Shown piece by piece: positions 8,543-14,985 of a stretch of 50,259 nt of DNA. The notes below the pieces were generated by a model. The model was not told the origin of the DNA and searched no databases. It saw only the letters and a list, made by a program, of their open reading frames with translations. Position 1 is the stretch's first letter; every line of letters starts with the position of its first letter. Source of the stretch: Desulfovirgula sp. (GTDB taxonomy: Bacteria > Bacillota > Desulfotomaculia > Desulfotomaculales > Desulfocucumaceae); assembly GCA_020725625.1 (NCBI GenBank), contig DYET01000090.1, positions 1 through 50,259 on the forward strand. The letters run 5' to 3'. A program made the translations under genes and the position numbers.

Positions 8543-9146
8543 TGGTCGTTCCCTCCCACTCCTCGGGATTGCTCCGATCATAGTAATCGGCCACCATACC
8601 GCCAATCTTCCGGCACAACATGTAGTTGACCAGCCCCGAAGCCAGCGCCCCCAGCAGGGGTATTATCTTCAGGATCGACCTCTGGCTTACCCGGATGCCC
8701 ATGGTAAGCAGCAGGTCCTGGGTGAATTTGACAAAGGCCTGCCTGCCCATCTGCCTGACGGCAATCTTGGAAACGTTCTTGCTGACGGCGTCGGTGCCCA
8801 CGGCCGAGAAAAACACCCAGACGGCCTCCTTCGCCTGGCCCTGCCGCCTGAAATCCCGGCCGTACAGGAGTCCCACTTCCATGATCATCTCGGCCATAAA
8901 ATACATCAGGGCCACCACGTCCAACACCGTACCCCCCAGTAGGGCCAGAACCGTACCCAGGCCGGGGAAGTTCCCCGGCAGGGACGTAATTACCCCGCTT
9001 CCGGCGCACCATCGCGCCTTCCGGACAATTATGATCTCGCACAACTGCCTTCTGGTCATCTCCGGGTGGGCCTTTTTCAACCGGCCCACCCTTCCCCTGG
9101 CCTCGGCCTCGTTGATGTAGTCAAAGGGGTTGAAACGCAAGAACAT
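8532..9146 (-). CDS. EcsC-family-like protein
   Basis: A 204-residue protein with a central hydrophobic region (NFPGLGTVLALLGGTVLDVVALMYFMAEMIMEVGLLYG) and a second near the C-terminus (IPLLGALASGLVNYMLCRKIGGMVADYY). This pattern matches the EcsC family, whose biochemical role is poorly defined. ATG 9146 has AAGGAG eight bases upstream; a longer frame to 9188 (GTG) has no ribosome site. It overlaps the downstream SDR gene, so the two proteins are probably made together. The family call is by pattern recognition and moderately certain. Confidence 0.6.
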   Translation of the reverse strand: MFLRFNPFDYINEAEARGRVGRLKKAHPEMTRRQLCEIIIVRKARWCAGSGVITSLPGNFPGLGTVLALLGGTVLDVVALMYFMAEMIMEVGLLYGRDFRRQGQAKEAVWVFFSAVGTDAVSKNVSKIAVRQMGRQAFVKFTQDLLLTMGIRVSQRSILKIIPLLGALASGLVNYMLCRKIGGMVADYYDRSNPEEWEGTTIDV

Positions 9147-9260
9147 TTCACCCACTCCTTCGGTCAGGGTTTTATATTTTTTATTCACTGGCCGGGGGCT
9201 GTTTTCCTTTATCCAGATTCTCCGGGCCGGATTCGGCTGGCCGGACGTTCACGGCCTTGA

Positions 9261-9289
9261 TTAGCAACCACACTTTATGTTATTATAAT
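9261..9289 (+). promoter_or_regulatory. Candidate sigma-A promoter for the tRNA-Ala transcript
   Basis: TTAGCA (9261-9266) and TATAAT (9284-9289) are separated by 17 bases. The predicted transcript would start near 9296, cover the tRNA-like relic at 9312-9361 and then tRNA-Ala. Read by eye only. Confidence 0.5.
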
Positions 9290-9311
9290 TTACGCCGGAA
9301 ATTTAGTCACC

Positions 9312-9361
9312 GGGGGATGTAGTTCAGCAGGGGGCCGGTGCGTTCCAACGTCCCTTTACCA
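9312..9361 (+). pseudogene. Possible tRNA relic upstream of tRNA-Ala
   Basis: GGGGGATGTAGTTCAG resembles the 5' acceptor/D-arm of the intact tRNA 89 bases downstream (GGGGGTGTAGCTCAG). Forty bases after the relic's start comes GTTCCAACGTCCC...ACCA, which recalls a T-arm and 3' CCA end. No anticodon arm can be fitted and total length is only about 50 bases. If real, it is a tRNA gene with the anticodon arm deleted. Alternatively it is a leader segment with chance similarity. Confidence 0.35.
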
Positions 9362-9400
9362 TTTAGAGGAGGCTATTACAATTTGAACGGTTAAAATTTT

Positions 9401-9475
9401 GGGGGTGTAGCTCAGTGGGAGAGCGTCTGACTCGCATTCAGAAGGCCGTGGGTTCGAATCCCATCATCTCCACCA
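9401..9475 (+). tRNA. tRNA-Ala (anticodon CGC)
   Basis: All cloverleaf stems form: acceptor GGGGGTG/CATCTCC, D-arm GCTC/GAGC, anticodon stem TCTGA/TCAGA with loop CTCGCAT, T-arm GTGGG/CCCAT with TTCGAAT. The CCA end is encoded. The anticodon CGC reads GCG, and the acceptor contains the alanine identity pair G3:U70. Length 75. It stands alone, between a promoter-like sequence and a strong terminator. Confidence 0.95.
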
Positions 9476-9481
9476 GGCACT

Positions 9482-9508
9482 GGCCTCGCCGTGGCGCGAG
9501 GCCTTTTT
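9482..9508 (+). terminator. Rho-independent terminator after tRNA-Ala
   Basis: GGCCTCGC pairs perfectly with GCGAGGCC across a six-base loop and is followed by TTTTT. It begins seven bases after the tRNA CCA. Confidence 0.9.
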
Positions 9509-9555
9509 AGTACATGATGTCATGCGGTAAAGCGGTAAAAAAAGGAGGTTTTCGA

Positions 9556-10101
9556 ATGTACTGGGACAAGAAGGGGCCCGACAACACCGACGCTACTGTA
9601 AAACTGGCACTGGCCAGGGCGTCCGACCTGTCCGTTGACCATATCGTGGTGGCTTCCTGCTCAGGTTATACCGCCTCGAAATTTATCGGCTGCCCGCAAA
9701 AGGTGATCTGCGTCACCCACCACGTCGGCTTTTTAGGCCCCGGCAGGGACGAAATGGATTCGGCCACCAGGGAAAAACTGCAGCAGTCCGGAATCAAAGT
9801 GCTTACCACCACCCACCTCCTGGCCGGTGTGGACAGGGCCATAAGGAACAAGTTCGGCGGCGTCTATCCTGCGGAGATAATGGCCCAGACACTGAGAATC
9901 TTCGGACAGGGCCTCAAGGTCTGTGTTGAAGTCGCAGTAATGGCCCTGGACGCCGGAATGATTCCCCACGGGAAAAACATCATCGCCGTCGGGGGAACCG
10001 GAATGGGGGCCGACACCGCAGCGGTAATCCTGCCGGCCCATTCCAGCAACTTTTTCGACACTAAGGTCAGGGAAATTATCTGCAAGCCGAGGGATTTTTG
10101 A
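9556..10101 (+). CDS. Stand-alone pyruvate kinase C-terminal-domain protein
   Basis: A 181-residue protein resembling only the alpha/beta C-terminal (regulatory) domain of pyruvate kinase, without the catalytic barrel. Typical segments are DLSVDHIVVASCSGYTASKF, ICVTHHVGF and the glycine-rich VGGTGMGADTAAVI near the end. Free-standing copies occur in anaerobic bacteria and archaea; their function is not established and could involve binding a small phosphorylated ligand. ATG 9556 follows a perfect AAGGAGG at 9542-9548. The gene is monocistronic, between the tRNA terminator and convergent cobT. Confidence 0.85.
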   Translation: MYWDKKGPDNTDATVKLALARASDLSVDHIVVASCSGYTASKFIGCPQKVICVTHHVGFLGPGRDEMDSATREKLQQSGIKVLTTTHLLAGVDRAIRNKFGGVYPAEIMAQTLRIFGQGLKVCVEVAVMALDAGMIPHGKNIIAVGGTGMGADTAAVILPAHSSNFFDTKVREIICKPRDF

Positions 10102-10178
10102 CGGACAGCGGGGAAACCGGGAGCGGGGCCGGAACAGGCGCCTTTTGAAGGTACCCACCGCCCCATCTCCCCTGCCGG

Positions 10179-11246
10179 CTATTTATGCAGCTTGTCCCCT
10201 TCCAGGTCCGACACCCCGGCCTGGTCGAAGCTGGCCATTTCCCTCATAATCCGGCAGGCCGCCTCCACTATGCCCATGGCCAGGACCGCCCCGGTGCCCT
10301 CCCCGAGCCTCATGTCCAGGTGGAGCAGCGGCCTGAGCCTAAGGTGGTCCAGCATATACCTGTGGCCCTTCTCACCCGAAAGGTGGGACGGAATAATATA
10401 CTCCCTGGCCCCGTCTTTTATGGCGCAGGCAATCATTGCGGCGGCGCCGGAGATGAACCCGTCTATAACCACCGGAACCCTCCTCGAGGCCGACCCCAGG
10501 ATTACCCCGGCCAGCCCGGCTATCTCCAGTCCGCCGACCTTGGCCACCACATCGATTCCGTCGCCCGGGTCGGGCCGGTTTATCCTGACGGCTTCCTTTA
10601 CGGCCCACACTTTTCTTTCAAGTACCCGGTCGTTGACCATGGTCCCCCTTCCCGTGGCCTCCTCAGCCGGTATGCCGGCCAGTGAAGCCAGAATGGCACT
10701 GCTGGGAGTGGTGTTGCCTATACCCATGTCTCCCGTGGCCAAAAGGCCGCAGCCGCCGTTGATGGTGTCCAGGGCCACCCTTATCCCGACTTCCAGGGCC
10801 CTTACTGCCTCTTCCCTGGTCATGGCCGGACCGACGGCTATATTGCCGGTTCCTTCCCTGACCTTTAAACTCAACACCCCGGGGATGTCCACCGGCCTGG
10901 CCACACCAATGTCCACAACCACCAGGTCGGCCCCGGCCATCCTTGCCAGGACGCTTATCCCGGCCACTCCCCCGGTGAAGGCCGACAGCATCTGGTAGGT
11001 TACTTCCCTTGGGGCCGCGCTGACACCCTCAGCTACCACTCCGTGGTCCCCGGCCATCAGGATTACGGCCCTCCTGCCGTATTCAGGCAGGGTCCTGCCC
11101 TGGATGCCCGCCAGTTGAACGGCCAATTCCTCCAGCCTGCCCAGGCTCCCCGGCGGCTTAATCAGGCTGTCCATCCTCCGGCGGGCGGTCTTCATCGCTT
11201 CTTCATCCAACGGTCCTATTTTTTCTACGGTTTCTTCCAAAAGCAT
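10179..11246 (-). CDS. cobT: Nicotinate-nucleotide-dimethylbenzimidazole phosphoribosyltransferase
   Basis: CobT transfers the phosphoribosyl group of nicotinate mononucleotide to a lower-ligand base, giving the alpha-riboside phosphate used for the nucleotide loop of cobalamin. The 355-residue length is normal for the family. Visible are PPGSLGRLEELAVQLAGIQ near the N-terminus, GDMGIGNTTPSSAI, and the catalytic glutamate at about residue 316 in MRLGEGTGA. Start ATG 11246 has GGGAGGT upstream. A cobalamin riboswitch and terminator lie in its 5' leader, so transcription should fall when B12 is plentiful. No other cobalamin gene is in the window. Confidence 0.96.
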   Translation of the reverse strand: MLLEETVEKIGPLDEEAMKTARRRMDSLIKPPGSLGRLEELAVQLAGIQGRTLPEYGRRAVILMAGDHGVVAEGVSAAPREVTYQMLSAFTGGVAGISVLARMAGADLVVVDIGVARPVDIPGVLSLKVREGTGNIAVGPAMTREEAVRALEVGIRVALDTINGGCGLLATGDMGIGNTTPSSAILASLAGIPAEEATGRGTMVNDRVLERKVWAVKEAVRINRPDPGDGIDVVAKVGGLEIAGLAGVILGSASRRVPVVIDGFISGAAAMIACAIKDGAREYIIPSHLSGEKGHRYMLDHLRLRPLLHLDMRLGEGTGAVLAMGIVEAACRIMREMASFDQAGVSDLEGDKLHK

Positions 11247-11324
11247 GGTACTACCTCCCTAAAAGAATTAAAGTGACTGAAGATAATTCCCGCTTCTTAC
11301 ACCGGCTTCACCCCCGCATCAAAC

Positions 11325-11357
11325 TAAAAAGCCCACAGCCTAAGGCCGTGGACTTTT
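11325..11357 (-). terminator. Riboswitch-controlled terminator upstream of cobT
   Basis: On the minus strand GTCCACGGCC pairs with GGCTGTGGGC (10 pairs including two G-U) across a three-base UUA loop, then UUUUU. The G-U pairs become mismatches on the plus strand, so it works only in the cobT direction. It sits between the riboswitch and the cobT start. Confidence 0.85.
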
Positions 11358-11378
11358 CCATCATCCAGCGGAAATACA

Positions 11379-11540
11379 GGTAGAGGCAGGTCTCCTGGCT
11401 TCCGGATCATCAACATCGGATTAAGCGCGGCCTTCCCTTGCGGTGGCTTGTTATGCGCCGTCTCCCCGGATACAGTGGCGGGACCGCCCGGGACTCTCAC
11501 CCGGTTCCCTATTATCCGCTCGACGCGGCACCATCTACCG
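11379..11540 (-). promoter_or_regulatory. Cobalamin (B12) riboswitch
   Basis: On the minus strand the conserved B12-box elements are present in order: a UAAUAGGGAA-like segment, CCGGGTGAGAGTCCCGGGCG, GGTCCCGCCACTGT, and the 3' core GAAGCCAGGAGACCTGCC. The closing P1 stem pairs GGTAGA (5') with TCTACC (3'). The element is followed by a terminator and then cobT, the layout of transcriptional repression by adenosylcobalamin. It lies just downstream of fni on the same strand, but the aptamer architecture points to cobT as its target. Confidence 0.95.
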
Positions 11541-11606
11541 GAACCATTTATAATTTCAGGATAAATATTTTATTCTGGGCCTGGATGCCAAATCCTTCCG
11601 AAGGCG

Positions 11607-12665
11607 TTATTTTTTTTGCCTCCTGGCGTAGGCGTTGACGTCCACTTCCCTTCGGATCAACCACTCGGCGGTAGTCCCGGTGATTATCAGGGGTACGGCA
11701 CCCAATTCCCCGATGCTGCGGGCACCGGTCATGATCATGTACCTGGCCAGTCCCTGCTTGAGCTTTTCAATGTACTCCACCAGCAATTCCGGGGAGCCCT
11801 CCAGCAGCACTTTCAAAAAGGGCCTGGCCATGGCCGCCAGCCTTGCACCGGCGGCCATGGCCTTGGCAATGTCAAGGGGCGTCCGCAATCCCCCGGAAGC
11901 GATCAGATCAATTGGAAGCCCCAGTTCCAAGCCCTCGAACAGGCAGACCGCGGTAGGAATCCCCCAGTCCTCGGACTCCCTGTTTTTTTCTCCTCTTCTG
12001 GCATTTTCAATGGAGATAAAATTGGTGCCTCCCCGCCCCCCTATATCCATTATTTTTATCCCTGCCCGGTACAGGCCGAGGATCGTCTCCCTGGACATGC
12101 CGAAGCCCACTTCCTTGGCAATGACCGGAAAATCCACGCTGTCAACCAGGTTCTTCAGGTTGGGCAGGACCATGTTGAAGTCAGGGTCGCCCTCGTCCAT
12201 GAAAAGTTCTTGGGGTACGTTGAAATGCACCTGGATTCCGTCCGCCCCAATCATCCCGACGGCCTGAACCGCTTCTTCGGGAGTGCAGGTGGCGCTGAGA
12301 TTGGCCAGGAGGACGCCGTCCGGGTTCTCCTCCCTGGCAACCGTGTATGTTTCCCTGACCCGGGAATCATCCAGGGCCGCCTTCTGGGAACCGACGGCCA
12401 TGGCCACGCCTGTCTTTCTGGCGGCAATGGCCAGTCCCCTGTTAATCTTCAGGGTGGAGGGATGCCCCCCGGTAATGGCGTTGATCATTATCGGGGCCTG
12501 CAGTTTTTTGCCCAGGAAATGAACCGACAAATCCACCTGGGAGGGCTTTATCCCCGAGACTGATTGGTGCACCAGCTTTATGTCGGCAAAACCGGACCCG
12601 GCCCGGTTGTCTTCCAATTCCAGGGAAAACTTTAAATGATCGATCTTTCTTTCCTGTCTTTTCAA
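11607..12665 (-). CDS. fni: Type 2 isopentenyl-diphosphate delta-isomerase (FMN-dependent)
   Basis: Interconverts isopentenyl and dimethylallyl diphosphate using reduced FMN and Mg2+, supplying isoprenoid synthesis. The 352-residue barrel shows family blocks: RKIDHLKFSLE at the start, APIMINAITGG, AVGSQKAAL, QVHFNVPQELFMDEGD, PVIAKEVGFGM, DIGGRGGTNFISIEN and SGGLRTPLDIAK. Start TTG 12665 follows GGAGG with seven bases of spacing. It is transcribed divergently from the protease gene. The type 2 enzyme is usual in Gram-positive bacteria and archaea. Confidence 0.95.
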   Translation of the reverse strand: MKRQERKIDHLKFSLELEDNRAGSGFADIKLVHQSVSGIKPSQVDLSVHFLGKKLQAPIMINAITGGHPSTLKINRGLAIAARKTGVAMAVGSQKAALDDSRVRETYTVAREENPDGVLLANLSATCTPEEAVQAVGMIGADGIQVHFNVPQELFMDEGDPDFNMVLPNLKNLVDSVDFPVIAKEVGFGMSRETILGLYRAGIKIMDIGGRGGTNFISIENARRGEKNRESEDWGIPTAVCLFEGLELGLPIDLIASGGLRTPLDIAKAMAAGARLAAMARPFLKVLLEGSPELLVEYIEKLKQGLARYMIMTGARSIGELGAVPLIITGTTAEWLIRREVDVNAYARRQKK

Positions 12666-12762
12666 CTCGCTGCCTCCGGAAACATGATAGGCTCATCCGG
12701 CCTGATGTCACTGATCGAACCCGGTTCACATATTATAAAAGTTATGAAGGGGGTGCACGCTG

Positions 12763-13725
12763 TTGCAATCTTTCCTGAACGCCGTTCAAAGGCACAGCTT
12801 TTCCTTTCTCTCGGTGCCCGGAGTGGTTTCCTTCGGGTTGGGCATTAAAATCAAAAAAGGCTATTATACAGGATTTTATTGTCTAATGCTGGGGGTCAAA
12901 AAAAAATTGCCGCCGCACCTGGTCCCGCGGGATGAACTTATTCCCCAGTTTATCGACCGCCTTCCCACCGACGTGGTTCAGGTGGGCACGATCAAGCTTC
13001 TGGGCTACGGCCTGCCCAGCCCGGCCGGTCCTCCGGCGGATCAGGCCGAAAACAGGAAGAAAAGAGTCAGACCTGCCCAACCCGGGGTCAGCATCGGCCA
13101 CTTCAAGGTCACCGCAGGAACCCTGGGCGCCCTGGTCAGGGGGGATTTTCCCGGCGGAATAGCCATTCTGAGCAACAACCATATCCTGGCCAACTCAACC
13201 GACGGTCAGGACGGCTTCTCCCGTCCCGGCGACCCGGTTCTGCAGCCGGGTCCGTACGACAACGGCGGCCCTGACGATATTATTGCCCGTCTGCACTCCT
13301 TCTCTCCATTGATAGCGGAAAAAAAGGGCGGCCAGGAACAAGTCAACACCATTGATGCTGCCCTTGCCGTTCCGATTAGCCCGGACCTGGTGGCCAGCCC
13401 CATACTGGGCCTTGGGCCCGTGAGGCGGACGGCTCACGCCTGGCCCGGTATGATGGTTTTCAAAAGCGGCCGGTCCACCGGAGTCACCCGGGGTCCTGTT
13501 TTAAGCACCGAGACCGCCATCCGGGTTGAAAATGAAAGAAAAACCTATATTTTCGAACGCCAGATCGGCCTTGAGCTGGAAACCAAATCGGGAGACAGCG
13601 GATCGCTGGTGGTTACCCAGTTTGGAAGGGCTGTGGGCCTCCTCTTCGCGGGGTCGGAAAACTATTCCTTTGCCAACCCTATCAGCCCGGTGCTCAATTA
13701 CTTCGGCGTAACCCTTTACGGTTAG
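12763..13725 (+). CDS. Trypsin-like serine protease without signal peptide
   Basis: A 320-residue protein with a chymotrypsin-fold triad: His140 in SNNHILANS, Asp198 in NTIDAALA and Ser279 in GDSGSLV. Unlike exported trypsin-like proteases it has no N-terminal signal or membrane segment, so it probably acts in the cytosol or is packaged, e.g. in spores. A ~110-residue N-terminal region (GLGIKIKKGYYTGFYCLMLGV...) precedes the protease domain. It resembles a class of uncharacterised Clostridia proteins rather than HtrA, and no PDZ domain is seen. TTG 12763 follows GGGGGTG with seven bases of spacing. Substrate unknown. Confidence 0.8.
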   Translation: MQSFLNAVQRHSFSFLSVPGVVSFGLGIKIKKGYYTGFYCLMLGVKKKLPPHLVPRDELIPQFIDRLPTDVVQVGTIKLLGYGLPSPAGPPADQAENRKKRVRPAQPGVSIGHFKVTAGTLGALVRGDFPGGIAILSNNHILANSTDGQDGFSRPGDPVLQPGPYDNGGPDDIIARLHSFSPLIAEKKGGQEQVNTIDAALAVPISPDLVASPILGLGPVRRTAHAWPGMMVFKSGRSTGVTRGPVLSTETAIRVENERKTYIFERQIGLELETKSGDSGSLVVTQFGRAVGLLFAGSENYSFANPISPVLNYFGVTLYG

Positions 13726-13864
13726 CCGGCGGCCTTGCCCCGGCCTTGCACCGTAACCCCGGCTAGTACAGCTCCAGTTGATCCATCCTACTTCCCCAAC
13801 TAAAAAAAGGAATACGCTCTCCGTCCAGCGAAAAAATACTGTCGGATTAAAATTCTATGCCGTG

Positions 13865-13892
13865 TTGAAATTTTCCTCCTGCTTTGAATAAT
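13865..13892 (+). promoter_or_regulatory. Vestigial promoter ahead of gene remnant
   Basis: TTGAAA (13865-13870) and AATAAT (13887-13892) are 16 bases apart, followed by AAAGGAG at 13916-13922 and a TTG. They would drive the remnant at 13930. By-eye match only. Confidence 0.3.
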
Positions 13893-13929
13893 ACGGCTAA
13901 TTTTGTAAATACCGGAAAGGAGAACAGCA

Positions 13930-14173
13930 TTGACCGATCTTCCCGATTACCTGCCCGGACGACCTGTCGGCCATCCGGGCGGCCGTCAGAAGCCTGGGCC
14001 GGGTAGAACCGGCCCGGGTACGGCTGGTCCGTATCAAAAACACCTTCAACCTGGACAGGATGATGGTTTCTGAAGCACTGCTGAAGGAGGCAGCAACCAA
14101 CAGCAGGGTTGAGATAACCGGGGAACCCCGGCCCATGGCCTTCGACGGCCGGAACAACCTTGTTCCATTTTAA
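13930..14173 (+). pseudogene. Frameshifted C-terminal remnant of a LarA-like (DUF2088) protein
   Basis: Translation from TTG 13930 gives TDLPDYLP. A one-base shift in the CCC at 13954-13957 then continues as DDLSAIRAAVRSLGRVEPAR, and further on RIKNTFNLDRMMVSEALL and ITGEPRPMAFDGRNN before TAA at 14171. This reads like the extreme C-terminus of lactate-racemase-domain (DUF2088/LarA-like) proteins, which are normally over 400 residues. Most of the gene is missing and the residue is frameshifted, so it is a decayed gene. A ribosome site (AAAGGAG) stands before the TTG, perhaps by chance. The family assignment is from memory of the C-terminal pattern and only moderately certain. Confidence 0.55.
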
Positions 14174-14457
14174 ACACCGACCGATTCGGCACCACCGCGC
14201 TTTTCCTCCGGCCGGACCAGGGCCTGTATCTGGAAATCGTTGAAAGCCCGGCCCGGCGGAATGGCATCTGCAATGCCGGCAGGGCAGATCCGGCTCCTGG
14301 CCCTGGAGCGGGAGCGCCGGCACAACGGCCGGTCCGGAAGAACTGCCGGAAGTTTGTGAAAAGCCCGGTCCGCCAAAGCTCAAATTTTTTTACCTCTCTT
14401 ATACGCTTTTGAAGGAATCCGGCCCTGTTTCCCGAATAGAGTAAAAAAGGAGAACAT
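14174..14457. other. Non-coding stretch, probably decayed sequence
   Basis: No convincing gene. GC-rich sequence with short open stretches in several frames directly follows the remnant and may be more of the same decay. The last 15 bases form a strong ribosome site for the leader peptide at 14458. Confidence 0.4.
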
Positions 14458-14478
14458 ATGATTTTCGGGGAGGGGTAA
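14458..14478 (+). CDS. Six-codon leader ORF (MIFGEG)
   Basis: ATG with AAGGAG five bases upstream opens a six-residue frame that stops at TAA 14476-14478, four bases before the GTG of the zinc-ribbon membrane protein gene. Its GGGGAGGGG doubles as the ribosome site for that gene. Translation of the leader could therefore open or occlude the downstream start. No protein-level evidence is possible. Confidence 0.35.
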   Translation: MIFGEG

Positions 14479-14482
14479 ACCG

Positions 14483-14785
14483 GTGTACCATTACCATTCC
14501 GGAGAGATTAAAAATCCCGGATTTGAGTTGATGCTCCTTGTGCTTAGGGCTCTAATTTTTGTATTCATCGTCGTGGTGGCGGCTGGAATAACCATCGCCG
14601 CCGGACTGCCGGCGTTCGTGGGCGGCAGCCTGGCCGGGGTTTTTGTCTTTGCCTTTTTCATCTTCAGGCCCTTTTTCGAGGTTATAAACTACAGCTGCCC
14701 TCATTGCGGAAATAAAATAAGGACGATTAAAAATTACGGATCGTACCGCTGCTCAGATTGCGGCGGGGAAAGCAGAATAGACTAG
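14483..14785 (+). CDS. Two-helix membrane protein with C-terminal zinc ribbon
   Basis: A 100-residue protein of unknown function. Two hydrophobic segments (ELMLLVLRALIFVFIVVVAA and FVGGSLAGVFVFAFFIFRPFF) are followed by CPHCGNKIR and CSDCGGES, a compact zinc ribbon at the cytosolic or extracellular end. GTG 14483 follows GGGGAGGGG with seven bases of spacing. It resembles in plan the 67-residue protein at 1635-1838. A strong terminator follows directly, so the gene is the last of its transcript. Confidence 0.75.
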   Translation: MYHYHSGEIKNPGFELMLLVLRALIFVFIVVVAAGITIAAGLPAFVGGSLAGVFVFAFFIFRPFFEVINYSCPHCGNKIRTIKNYGSYRCSDCGGESRID

Positions 14786-14792
14786 GACCCAC

Positions 14793-14828
14793 CCGGGCGG
14801 GGCTCCAAGGCCCCGCCCGGTGATTTTT
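14793..14828 (+). terminator. Strong Rho-independent terminator
   Basis: CCGGGCGGGGC and GCCCCGCCCGG form a perfect 11-pair stem with a six-base loop, followed by TGATTTTT. It lies just after the zinc-ribbon membrane protein stop. Confidence 0.9.
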
Positions 14829-14985
14829 CCGATCGCCCCCGGGCCGGCCCCGCAAAGGCGGTCCTTTTTGTTTTTTGCGGTCTCAAAAAAAAAACCGTCC
14901 GGGCATAAAACCGTGCCTAATAATTATCAAGCCGCCGATGAAAAATAATAACTATTAAAAAGAACTTAAAGGCGGAGGTAATCCG

